A DNA stretch of 59,675 bases, taken from IMG/VR virus record IMGVR_UViG_3300028563_000023, positions 1 to 59,675 of that record; one strand, written 5' to 3'. Position 1 is the first letter of the stretch, and each line of letters opens with the position of its first letter. Positions 43,914 through 51,325 of this stretch are shown here, in pieces. A program made the position numbers and the translations under genes. This stretch comes from a virus. A model generated the notes under the pieces. That model did not search any database, had not been told where the DNA came from, and saw only the letters and a program-made list of their open reading frames with translations.

Positions 43914-43942
43914 TTGACAAGCCCGCCACGGTGGGGCATAGT
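43914..43942 (+). promoter_or_regulatory. Strong promoter of the early/replication region
   Basis: Consensus TTGACA (43914-43919), 17-nt spacer, CATAGT (43937-43942). The start point would fall at about 43949, which is the A of the ATG, so the transcript is leaderless. The -35 lies inside the palindrome CTTG-A-CAAG (43913-43921) and the spacer contains CCAC-G-GTGG (43926-43934), both plausible operators. Confidence 0.75.
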
Positions 43943-43948
43943 GGGGAT

Positions 43949-44116
43949 ATGAACACTTCTTCTTCCCCCCGGGCCGTGAACGCTTCCGGCCTCGGCGCGG
44001 TCTCGGGCTACGAGTCGCGCTGCACCTGCGGCCTCGTCCTTCGGAGCTCGCTGCTCCCGCTACTTGAGGCCGACCGCTCGGCGCACCTCGCCTGGCACGA
44101 GAAGAAGGGGGCGTAA
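43949..44116 (+). CDS. Small zinc-finger-like protein, leaderless
   Basis: 55 aa. CTCGLVLRSSLLPLLEADRSAHLAWH gives C-x-C...H-x3-H, a short finger. ATG at 43949 chosen because the promoter start point coincides with it; an in-frame GTG at 43931 lies within the promoter. Followed by a structured 119-nt leader. First product of the region, so possibly regulatory. Confidence 0.6.
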   Translation: MNTSSSPRAVNASGLGAVSGYESRCTCGLVLRSSLLPLLEADRSAHLAWHEKKGA

Positions 44117-44235
44117 GGAGGAACCATCTAGCCTCCGAAGCGCCCCCGATCTGGTGACGGCCGAGACCCGAAAGCAGGGAACACCCGGAAACCCAGACGC
44201 CAAGCGGACGGAGGCTAGATCTCCCCGGAGATCTC
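44117..44235 (+). ncRNA. Structured leader RNA with competing hairpins over a ribosome binding site
   Basis: ATCTAGCCTCCG (44126-44137) pairs perfectly with CGGAGGCTAGAT (44209-44220). AGATCTCC (44217-44224) pairs with GGAGATCT (44227-44234) across a 2-nt loop. The two stems share 44217-44220 and so exclude one another; the second buries GGAG (44227-44230), the Shine-Dalgarno of the ATG at 44236. The 71-nt interior contains smaller pairings such as TCTGG with CCAGA. This is an on/off switch layout; ligand or protein unknown. Confidence 0.5.
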
Positions 44236-44409
44236 ATGGCAACCACCCAGGCCCCGATCAAGTTCTACACCGCGCAGGAGCGCGCCGACCGCATCAAGAA
44301 GATGTGCGACAAGGAACGGCGCACCCAGACGGTGCTGCTGAACGAGGCGCTCGACCTGCTCTTCGCGTCCCGCGACAACGAGAAGCACTCGCAGAGGGCC
44401 GAGGCGTGA
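44236..44409 (+). CDS. Ribbon-helix-helix-like DNA-binding protein
   Basis: 57 aa. IKFYTAQERADRIKKMCDKE then RRTQTVLLNEALDLLFA is the strand-helix-helix pattern of CopG/Arc-type regulators. Its translation appears to be controlled by the preceding hairpins, so autoregulation at the RNA level is a possibility (inference). GTGA overlap with the next gene. Confidence 0.65.
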   Translation: MATTQAPIKFYTAQERADRIKKMCDKERRTQTVLLNEALDLLFASRDNEKHSQRAEA

Positions 44410-44510
44410 TCGGCACCGCGCTCCTCATGCTCGCCGCCGCGGCAGCCGTCTGGGCCGCGATCAGCATCAGCCGGCTCGGCAACCTTCCCGAAGAGTCAGA
44501 CCAGACCTAG
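44406..44510 (+). CDS. Single-span membrane peptide, 34 aa
   Basis: A hydrophobic helix (LLMLAAAAAVWAAISI) and an acidic tail. GTG overlaps the previous stop. Function unknown. Confidence 0.4.
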   Translation: MIGTALLMLAAAAAVWAAISISRLGNLPEESDQT

Positions 44511-44572
44511 CGCGCGGGCCGGGGTCATCCCCATCCAGGCTCCCCCGACCCGCAAAAGGAGACGATACAAGC

Positions 44573-44755
44573 ATGAGCAGCACCGAGAACGTGACGAGCG
44601 AATCCCGCTCGTCGGTTGCCATCGAAGAGAACTCCAAGGGCGAGCCGATCGTCAAGGTCAAGTGTTACGCAGCGTCGACTGACATCGACGCCATCGACGA
44701 GGCCGCAACGAAAGCGGTCAAGACCTACTACGACGTGAAGGCGAACCTCGCATGA
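44573..44755 (+). CDS. Small acidic hypothetical protein
   Basis: 60 aa; a strand pair (EPIVKVKCYAAST) and a C-terminal helix (AIDEAATKAVKTYYDV). AAAAGGAGA Shine-Dalgarno at 44555-44563. Coupled by ATGA to the next gene. The 62-nt gap before it has no further signal. Confidence 0.5.
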   Translation: MSSTENVTSESRSSVAIEENSKGEPIVKVKCYAASTDIDAIDEAATKAVKTYYDVKANLA

Positions 44756-44931
44756 GCACGATCGCTGAAACGATGAGGACAGTCCGCGAGGACTGCGCCA
44801 CCGACGCAACGAAGCTGGACAGCACGCCGTTCACGCCGCGAGGCATGGGCGAAGCGCTGGGCACAATCCTCGCCATGATCGCGGCGGTGGCACACGGCGT
44901 AGAACTTCTCGCGGAGGCGCACGGCGAATGA
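44752..44931 (+). CDS. Small helical hypothetical protein before recT
   Basis: 59 aa, two predicted helices (MSTIAETMRTVREDC; GEALGTILAMIAAVAHGVELL). ATGA overlaps on both sides (44752, 44928), so it is translated with RecT. No family recognised. Confidence 0.5.
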   Translation: MSTIAETMRTVREDCATDATKLDSTPFTPRGMGEALGTILAMIAAVAHGVELLAEAHGE

Positions 44932-46043
44932 GGGACATCGCGACACGCAACCCGCAAGCCGAGCTCATCGGCGGACTCCGCAGCGAACCGTTCAAAGCAC
45001 AGATCGTCGACGCGCTCCCGGAAGGCATCTCCGCCGACCGGTTCGTGCGGATCGCCATCACCGCCGTGCAGACAAACCCCGACCTCGCAGCGCTCGACGT
45101 CGACAGGGACTCCGTCATCCGTGCGTTCATCATGTGCGCCCAAGTCGGACTGCTCCCCGACGGCAAAGAAGCCGCGATCGTCCTGTTCGGCAAGAAGGCA
45201 ACGTTACTTCCGATGGTCGGCGGTTTTCGCAAAATCGCGGCCGAGCACGGCTGGACGATGCGCGGCCACGCCATCTACGAGAACGACGACTTCGAGTACA
45301 TCACCGAGCCGCCGGCCATCCACCACATCGCCGTCGAGAACGACCGCGGCGAGCTCCGCGGCGCCTGGGCGAAGGCAACCCACCGCGACGGCCGCATCGA
45401 ATACAAGGTGATGTACGCCGACGACATCCTCAAGCGGCGCGAGGTTGCGCGTTCGAAGAACGTCTGGGATGGGCCGTTCAAGGCGGAGATGTGGACGAAG
45501 ACGCCGGTGCGCGACCTGTTCCTCGAGCTTCCGCTGGATCCGGCCGATAAGGAGCGGCGCGAGCGGCTGATCAACGCCGAAGAGTTCAAGCCGAACGAGG
45601 CTGTCGCGTTGCTGTATGGCCCGTCGGGCGAAGAGATGCGCGTCATCGAACAGAGCGACGCAACCGAGTCGGCCCCCGAAGCAACGGAGGCTGACGGCGG
45701 AGGGCAGGGCGAAGGCGGAGAACAGCCGCTCTCAATGGGAGAGGGCGGTCTCGGTGATCCTGGGGGATCGACCGCCGACGCCCTGCCGTCTATCGACGCC
45801 GAAACGAAGATGCTGGCCGACGAGGCCGGCGAGTTCGTGCCGACGAACGGAACCTACGCACAGTCGGGGCCGAAAGGGCCGCAGACGCTCGCTCAGCTGT
45901 ACCAGCACGACGAAGGCAGACGGTATCTCGTGATGCTGTTGAAGCGGCTGTCGGAGCCGCAGGAGTACGTGGATGCGGTGTGGGCGTTCTGCCGGGCCTA
46001 CATGCCGGAAGAGGCTGCCAAGGCTGAGGCGGCGAAGTCGTGA
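44928..46043 (+). CDS. recT: RecT-family single-strand annealing protein
   Basis: 371 aa. The core (about 20-200) has the RecT signatures DRFVRIAITAVQTNPDLA, FIMCAQVGLLPDGKEAAIVLF, LLPMVGGFRKIAAEHG and KVMYADDILKRREVARSK. A low-complexity acidic linker (about 245-290) and a C-terminal helical part (LLKRLSEPQEYVDAVWAFCR) make it longer than usual. Pairs with the SbcD/SbcC-like nuclease downstream, giving a recombination-dependent replication set. Confidence 0.9.
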   Translation: MRDIATRNPQAELIGGLRSEPFKAQIVDALPEGISADRFVRIAITAVQTNPDLAALDVDRDSVIRAFIMCAQVGLLPDGKEAAIVLFGKKATLLPMVGGFRKIAAEHGWTMRGHAIYENDDFEYITEPPAIHHIAVENDRGELRGAWAKATHRDGRIEYKVMYADDILKRREVARSKNVWDGPFKAEMWTKTPVRDLFLELPLDPADKERRERLINAEEFKPNEAVALLYGPSGEEMRVIEQSDATESAPEATEADGGGQGEGGEQPLSMGEGGLGDPGGSTADALPSIDAETKMLADEAGEFVPTNGTYAQSGPKGPQTLAQLYQHDEGRRYLVMLLKRLSEPQEYVDAVWAFCRAYMPEEAAKAEAAKS

Positions 46044-46279
46044 GCGATGTCGACTACTACGACGTGCAGGCAATGATCCGTGAATCAGCCAGCGAACTGC
46101 GTGGACACACGGACAATGCTGTGCGAGAGGCGTGTCGACAGTTGCGTGCAGACACGCATGAATCGTTCGCGGATCTCCGGCAAGGTCTGGCTGAAGCGCA
46201 CGCCGAGATCGCAGGATTGCAGGCTGAGATCGCCGGTTTGACACGCACGCTGGCATCGAGAACGGATCACCTCGCATGA
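46040..46279 (+). CDS. Coiled-coil hypothetical protein
   Basis: 79 aa, almost entirely heptad helix (ESASELRGHTDNAVREACRQL; AEAHAEIAGLQAEIAGLTRTL). 4-nt overlaps with recT and sbcD-like genes. May bridge recombination proteins; unknown. Confidence 0.55.
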   Translation: MSDVDYYDVQAMIRESASELRGHTDNAVREACRQLRADTHESFADLRQGLAEAHAEIAGLQAEIAGLTRTLASRTDHLA

Positions 46280-47415
46280 AGATCCTCGCGCTCGCAGACC
46301 TGCACATGGGAGCCGGTGCGGCCTACGCCGACGACCGGCTACACGACCAGATGAAGGTGCTCGAACAGGTCGCCCAGATCTGTTTCGACCAGGACATCGA
46401 ACTCGTTCTGATCGCCGGCGACGTGTTCCACCGGCCACGGCCGACACCGGCAACGCTGCTCGCCTTCCGCCGTTTCACGGATGTGCTCGCGACGATGCAG
46501 GTGCCGACGATCGCCTGCCTCGGGAATAGTGGGCACGATCAGGAGGGCATCGACCGTCCGTGCGCGCTCGACCTGTTCGAGTCGCCGCTGTTCCGCGTCT
46601 CCCGACGGCCCGAGCTCATCACGGCCTTCCCCGGCGTGTCGGTCGCCACCTTGCCGTCGGTGCCGGTTTCGAGGTTGGTCGCTCAGTCGGAGTCTGCGGA
46701 GCGCGGCCCGGTGTTCGACCAGGCGGCGGAGGCGCTGCTCGCCATCGCAGGCGAGCTACGGCGCGACGCCGGCGCCGACAAGCCCTGCGTGCTGGTCGGA
46801 CACTGGTCGGTCAGTGGCGCGTCGCTCCCGAACGGGCTGCCGGTCGACAGTCTGAACGAGCCGATCCTGGATATTGCTTCTCTTGAGCGGCTGAACTATG
46901 ACGCGATAGTCATGGGCCACCTCCATCTCTACCAGCGCCTCGGTTCCGACGCCTCGGTCTTCTACTGCGGCTCGCCGATGACCGTTGACTTCGGAGAGGC
47001 CGGCCACGATCACGGCTGCGTCATCCTCGACACGGACACCGGGACGCACGAGTTTCGCGTGCTCAAGGATCGGGCTTTCGTGACGGTCGGCGTCTCGATC
47101 GACGACACGCACGGCTGGTCGCTCGACAGCGACGAGGATCTTGCCGACGCGGTTGTCCGGGTTCGCTACCGCGCGACCGAGGAGCAGCACCGCCGCGTCG
47201 ACACCGCCGCGCTCAAGAAGGCGATTCTCGACGCCGGAGCTCACAAGGTTTTCCAGATCAGCGCGGAGATCGTCAAGGCGGATCGTGCGCGCGTGCAGGG
47301 CGTCGACGAGAACCTTGATCCGGCAGCCGCGTTGGCGCTCTGGTGCGAAGCGAACGAGGTCGACGGCGAAGGGCTGGCCGATCTGCTGGCCCGTTACTCG
47401 GTGACAGCGCCATGA
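46276..47415 (+). CDS. sbcD: SbcD/Mre11-like nuclease
   Basis: 379 aa. Metallophosphoesterase motifs in order: ADLHMG (7-12), AGDVFH (47-52), GNSGHD (83-88), GHWSVS (175-180) and GHLHLY (214-219). The third is normally GN(H)D; here two residues (SG) precede the HD, an unusual local insertion while His and Asp remain. C-terminal region binds the Rad50-like partner. With the SbcC-like protein it processes DNA ends for RecT. Confidence 0.9.
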   Translation: MKILALADLHMGAGAAYADDRLHDQMKVLEQVAQICFDQDIELVLIAGDVFHRPRPTPATLLAFRRFTDVLATMQVPTIACLGNSGHDQEGIDRPCALDLFESPLFRVSRRPELITAFPGVSVATLPSVPVSRLVAQSESAERGPVFDQAAEALLAIAGELRRDAGADKPCVLVGHWSVSGASLPNGLPVDSLNEPILDIASLERLNYDAIVMGHLHLYQRLGSDASVFYCGSPMTVDFGEAGHDHGCVILDTDTGTHEFRVLKDRAFVTVGVSIDDTHGWSLDSDEDLADAVVRVRYRATEEQHRRVDTAALKKAILDAGAHKVFQISAEIVKADRARVQGVDENLDPAAALALWCEANEVDGEGLADLLARYSVTAP

Positions 47416-47471
47416 GCACGCTCAAACACTGGGCCTGGCATATCAAGGTCTTCCTGTTCGGACGCCGATGA
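47412..47471 (+). CDS. 19-aa coupling peptide between sbcD and sbcC
   Basis: MSTLKHWAWHIKVFLFGRR, with ATGA overlaps to both neighbours (47412 and 47468). The exact fit suggests ribosomes hand over from SbcD to SbcC through it. Could also be a small amphipathic membrane peptide. Confidence 0.4.
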   Translation: MSTLKHWAWHIKVFLFGRR

Positions 47472-49702
47472 ACCCGCTGACCCTTCGTCTCAAGAACGTC
47501 GGTCGCTTCGCTGACCTGGAGATTGACCTGCCCGAAGGACTGCTCGCGGTCGTAGGTTCGAACGGATCAGGGAAATCTACGCTCGTCGGGGCGATCGAAC
47601 TCGCGCTATTCGCCGATGGTTCACGCGACCTGGCCGGCTGTCTTTCGCCGTGGGCCGACCGGCTCGAGATCGAACTGACCTTCGAGCATGGTGGCGAGAC
47701 GTACCGGGTGCGCCGCGGCTACGTCGGCGGTGCGCGCGGGAAGGCAACGCTCGACTTCGATATCGGGGCCAGCGAGATTCTTGGCGAGGACGGCGACGAG
47801 CCGTGGGATACGTGGCAGCCGCTCACTCGCGAGAAGGCATCCGAGACCCAACTGCTGATCAACCGCACGATCGGCCTGTCACGTCGCACGTTCGGCGCGT
47901 CCGCGTTCCTCGGTCAGGGCAACGCCGGCGCCTTCCCGGAAGCGACAGCGGCCGACCGGAAAGGGATGCTCGGCGAGATCCTCGACCCGCACGGCTTCTG
48001 GCCGCACGTCGCCGCGTGTGCTGGTGCGGAGCGGCGGAGTGCGGAGCAGTCGATCCTGGTCGCGCAGTCGCGGATCGCTGATGGCGAAGAGAAGACCTCG
48101 GCGCTTGCCGGGTTGGCGTCCGAGCACGCGACCACGACTGGGCTGGTTGAGAACTCCAGGGCGCTGGTCGCTTCCTATGAAGCCGATGTGGCTACCGCCC
48201 AGGCGTCGCTTTCTGAGGCTCAGGCTGCGGCGGAGCGCGTGCGCACCCTGACAGCCGAACGGGACGCGGCCGCTCATGCCGAAAAGCGTGCTGGCGAAGA
48301 CGCTAGGAACGCCGAGGTCGCCGCTGCTCTTGCCGTCTCAACACGCGAGGATCGAGACCGGTTGGATTCCCACGTCACCGTTGAGCATCTTGAAGCGAAG
48401 GTCGAAGAGCAGCGCACGCTCACCGAAGCGCGCGCCGAGGCGATCCGGCGGCGGAACGCAGAAGTCATCACGCGCACCGGTGTCCTCGCCGAGATCGAAC
48501 GGGTCGCGCAACAGGGCGTCGCCGACAAGACGAAGAGCGGCGAGCTCTACGCGCGCGCCGACGAACTGGAGGCGCACACCGGCGAGGCCCAGCATTGCCA
48601 GACCTGCGGTCAGTCCCTCGATGAACCTGACGCACGCCAGAAGGTGATCGACGGGCTACGCGACGAAGCGCTCGCGCACCAGTTGAAGGCGCAGGGTGCG
48701 CTCGCGAACGTCGAGACGCTCGAGCAGCGCGCCGCCGACCTGCTTGCGGTGATCGACACGATCATCGTCATTCCGGATCCGGGCGATGAGAACTTCGCCG
48801 GTCTTCTTTCGCAGGCACGGAAGATGGAGGCGCGGCGGATCGAGCTCGGCGTGCTTATCCAGGGCTACGAGGAGAAGGCGGCACGGCTTGACGAGTTGCG
48901 CAAGGCGCACGAGGTTGCGGTGATCCGATTGTCGGAGTGCGAGACGCGGATGATCCAGTTCTCGCCGCCGCCGGACGTGAGGCAGTTGGCCGAGCAACTC
49001 GAAGCAGCCGCGCAACGCACACGCATGGCGCGCACCGCGCTCGCCGAGATCCAGCAGCGGCAGGCACGGCTCGAACAGCAGATCGAAACTCTTACCGAAC
49101 TCGAAGCCGCCGTAGCAACTTCACGAACTGAAGTGGCCGGCAAGCAGCGCGAGATCGACCTGCTCAAACTGGCCGAGCGCGCCTTCGGACGGGACGGCAT
49201 CCCAGCCCTCATCGTCGAATCCGTCATCGGCGTCATCGAATCCGAAACGAACAGGCTGCTCGAAGCCATGCCGACCTCGGACGGCGAAACGTTCCGTGTA
49301 GAACTCCGCACACAGCGGGCGCTCAAGACCGCCGAGCATCTGAAGGAGACGCTCGATGTGATCGTGTATGACGCCGATGGCGAGCGACCCTACGAGACCT
49401 ACTCCGGCGGCGAGCAGGCCAGGCTGAACATCTGCCTGCGGATCGCGCTCGCGCTGCTGCTCGCCGACCGGCGCGGAGCCGAAAGCCGGCTCCTAGTTTG
49501 CGACGAGCTCGAGTACCTCGACCAGTTGGGGCAGGAGCAACTGATCGACGTGATCCAGTCCGTCAGCGGCCGCTTTGACCGGACGATCGTGGTTTCTCAC
49601 CATCCGGGGATCCGGGATGCGTTCGACAACACGCTGCGGATCGTGAAGGACAACGGGGTTTCTCGGGTGCTGTCCGACGACGACGGGATGATGGCGGCAT
49701 GA
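47468..49702 (+). CDS. sbcC: SbcC/Rad50-like ATPase
   Basis: 744 aa, shorter than bacterial SbcC (about 1000). Walker A GSNGSGKST (30-38), long coiled coils, the zinc hook CQTCGQ near 377-382, the ABC signature YSGGEQARL near 643 and Walker B LLVCDELEYLD near 676. All ATPase elements are intact. Complex with SbcD. The shortened coils are typical for phage versions. Confidence 0.92.
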   Translation: MNPLTLRLKNVGRFADLEIDLPEGLLAVVGSNGSGKSTLVGAIELALFADGSRDLAGCLSPWADRLEIELTFEHGGETYRVRRGYVGGARGKATLDFDIGASEILGEDGDEPWDTWQPLTREKASETQLLINRTIGLSRRTFGASAFLGQGNAGAFPEATAADRKGMLGEILDPHGFWPHVAACAGAERRSAEQSILVAQSRIADGEEKTSALAGLASEHATTTGLVENSRALVASYEADVATAQASLSEAQAAAERVRTLTAERDAAAHAEKRAGEDARNAEVAAALAVSTREDRDRLDSHVTVEHLEAKVEEQRTLTEARAEAIRRRNAEVITRTGVLAEIERVAQQGVADKTKSGELYARADELEAHTGEAQHCQTCGQSLDEPDARQKVIDGLRDEALAHQLKAQGALANVETLEQRAADLLAVIDTIIVIPDPGDENFAGLLSQARKMEARRIELGVLIQGYEEKAARLDELRKAHEVAVIRLSECETRMIQFSPPPDVRQLAEQLEAAAQRTRMARTALAEIQQRQARLEQQIETLTELEAAVATSRTEVAGKQREIDLLKLAERAFGRDGIPALIVESVIGVIESETNRLLEAMPTSDGETFRVELRTQRALKTAEHLKETLDVIVYDADGERPYETYSGGEQARLNICLRIALALLLADRRGAESRLLVCDELEYLDQLGQEQLIDVIQSVSGRFDRTIVVSHHPGIRDAFDNTLRIVKDNGVSRVLSDDDGMMAA

Positions 49703-50115
49703 GCGGATCGGAGCACCACAACTGGCGCGGAGACAGTGTTGGATACCGCGCGCTCCACAACTGGGTCGAGAGGAAGCGCCCGCTGACCGGAACCTGTCAG
49801 AAGTGCGGCCGGACGGGATGCAGAACCGAGAACGCGAACCTGAGCGGCGAATACCGGCGCGACCTCGACGACTTTCTCGAAATGTGTTCGCCGTGCCACA
49901 AGAACCTGCACCTCGGCCGTGCCGTTCCTGACCGCGAGTTCGTAGAAACGCTCCGCTCCGAACACGCATCGCTGCCTCGTCCCGGCCGTGGAACGCGCGT
50001 GTCGCGTGGCGCCCTAGCCGCGCTCGCGGCCAAACACGGCCTCGACGTTGAATACGCCAGGGCGATTATCAGAGGGAAAGTGGCCAGCTACGCACTTGGA
50101 GAAGGACATGAGTGA
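49699..50115 (+). CDS. HNH-like endonuclease
   Basis: 138 aa. HHNWRGDSVGYRALHNWVER start, CQKCGRTGC then NANLSGEYRRDLDDFLEMCSPCHKNLH: two CxxC zinc pairs bracketing an HNH/His-Me-like core, with a C-terminal HTH-like LAALAAKHGLDVEYARAIIRGK. It is the common N-W-K-x-x-x-Y-x-x-L-H small HNH type. ATGA overlap with sbcC. Confidence 0.75.
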   Translation: MSGSEHHNWRGDSVGYRALHNWVERKRPLTGTCQKCGRTGCRTENANLSGEYRRDLDDFLEMCSPCHKNLHLGRAVPDREFVETLRSEHASLPRPGRGTRVSRGALAALAAKHGLDVEYARAIIRGKVASYALGEGHE

Positions 50116-50539
50116 ACTGGACGATTTGCGGGCTGTGGTCGCCTCACTGAGAAACCAACGCGACCGGGCCGATGCACGGTACGTTCAGGCGCGGGCCGAC
50201 CACCTCGAAGCCATTGACGCCAACACCGCTGCTGAGGCGCGTGTGGAAGCCCTGGAGGCTGGACTGCGAGAAGCCGACGAGTTCGTGCGGACGGCCAAGC
50301 ACAAGTTCGAGTCCATCACGCCTGACTGGCCCGACTCTGGCGCGGTCAACGTATGGATTCACGAAGCAGAAGTCGTCCGCTTACACACCCGTGCTGCTCT
50401 CGCTGCTGCCCTTCCTGAACGACAGACGGCTGGCCCTGGCTGCGAACGTCACCGTGGCGACCCGCACAACCTCTGCGAAGCGTGCTGGGCCGTCGAGCCT
50501 CCTGCTGCCCTCCATAACCCGCAGGAGACGAACCAGTGA
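50108..50539 (+). CDS. Coiled-coil protein with zinc-like tail, recombinant C-terminus
   Basis: 143 aa. Coiled coil (about 1-85) then CERHRGDPHNLCEACWA, a possible zinc site. It contains both short DNA repeats that end the next two genes: the 28-bp repeat at 50398-50425 (AALPERQ) and the 38-bp repeat at 50502-50539 (ALHNPQETNQ and stop). Suggests its 3' end arose by recombination among neighbouring genes. Confidence 0.6.
   Translation: MSELDDLRAVVASLRNQRDRADARYVQARADHLEAIDANTAAEARVEALEAGLREADEFVRTAKHKFESITPDWPDSGAVNVWIHEAEVVRLHTRAALAAALPERQTAGPGCERHRGDPHNLCEACWAVEPPAALHNPQETNQ
50398..50425. repeat. 28-bp direct repeat, copy 1 (copy 2 at 50805-50832)
   Basis: TCTCGCTGCTGCCCTTCCTG followed by AACGACAG is identical at both sites and in the same reading frame (ALPERQ). 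In the second site it is immediately followed by AGGAGAAGTGA, serving as the Shine-Dalgarno for the next gene. Confidence 0.9.
50502..50539. repeat. 38-bp direct repeat, copy 1 (copy 2 at 51061-51098)
   Basis: Both copies end a gene (LHNPQETNQ-stop) and contain CAGGAGA plus the GTGA overlap with the next start. One mismatch in 38. It is a transferable gene-end/ribosome-binding-site block. Confidence 0.9.
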
Positions 50540-50844
50540 CAGATAGGAGCGCTCCAGAGTCGCGCGAAGTAGCGCAGTTGCGAGTCGCGATGGAAGCGCT
50601 GGCCGAAAACCCGCACGTCTCGGAGAAGGACTTCGCCGCAGTCTGTGACGCGCACCTCGCGGTCAGCGTTGCCCTGTTCGACCGCCTCGACGTGATGAGC
50701 GAAGCCCTGCGCGAGTTGGAAGCCGTCCCGGACGCTGGCCCGTTCGCCAACAAGGGCGCGTGTCGAGCCTTCGCCGGGTACGTCCAGACGGTCGCTCGTC
50801 GTGGTCTCGCTGCTGCCCTTCCTGAACGACAGGAGGAGAAGTGA
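50536..50844 (+). CDS. Hypothetical helical protein
   Basis: 102 aa. Helices (EVAQLRVAMEALAENPHVSE; AHLAVSVALFDRLDVMSEAL) and a C-terminal LAAALPERQEEK from the 28-bp repeat. GTG start. No family recognised. Confidence 0.55.
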   Translation: MTDRSAPESREVAQLRVAMEALAENPHVSEKDFAAVCDAHLAVSVALFDRLDVMSEALRELEAVPDAGPFANKGACRAFAGYVQTVARRGLAAALPERQEEK

Positions 50845-51098
50845 GCTACCTCGTCGCACATCGCTACGGCCTAACGCGCGTGTCTCCGACTGCCCCGGAG
50901 CGCGAAGGTGGCTGGCGGCAGGTCTGGGAGCATCCCTCCGGGTTGCGTGCTGCGAAGAATCCCGCAACAGGCCGCTGGCACGTCACCGATGGACGCCGCG
51001 TTCTAGGCGAAGGGTTCTGTAGCAGCCTCCGCGCCGCCGCGCTGAGAATTGAGCGCACCGCTGCTGCCCTCCATAACCCACAGGAGACGAACCAGTGA
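50841..51098 (+). CDS. Hypothetical beta-rich protein
   Basis: 85 aa. Alternating strands (YLVAHRYGLTRVSP, WRQVWEHPSGLRAAKNP, RWHVTDGRRVLGEG) and a C-terminal AAALHNPQETNQ from the 38-bp repeat. No family recognised. Confidence 0.55.
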   Translation: MSYLVAHRYGLTRVSPTAPEREGGWRQVWEHPSGLRAAKNPATGRWHVTDGRRVLGEGFCSSLRAAALRIERTAAALHNPQETNQ

Positions 51099-51325
51099 GC
51101 GTGGAACTCAAGCCGATTCGCTCGGGCGGACTGATGCGCTGCTGCATCGCCACATTGGCCGAACACGCCGGAGAAGCACTCTCCGAGGCCGAAGGAACCG
51201 TCATCCCGTGCAACTACTGCTCGTCCTCGATGCGTGTCCGTGATGGCGCTTGGGAGTGGAACCACGACTACGACGGGCACGGAGAATGGCCCGTCGCTCG
51301 CCCTCCTGCCGGAGAACAACCATGA
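51095..51325 (+). CDS. Small zinc-ribbon-like protein
   Basis: 76 aa. LMRCCIATLAEH then VIPCNYCSSSMRV, a CC...CxxC pattern followed by an aromatic tail (WEWNHDYDG). GTG start overlapping the previous stop; coupled by ATGA to the next. Confidence 0.5.
   Translation: MSVELKPIRSGGLMRCCIATLAEHAGEALSEAEGTVIPCNYCSSSMRVRDGAWEWNHDYDGHGEWPVARPPAGEQP

Noticed and set aside
44150-44190. Hammerhead-like string CTGGTGA...CCGAAA in the structured leader
   Set aside because: The invariant A of CTGANGA is G and no proper stem II/III or cleavage triplet can be drawn.
44064-44510. 148-aa frame across the structured leader
   Set aside because: Only its last 34 codons (44406-44510) look like a gene; the rest runs through the hairpins and the RHH gene in another frame.
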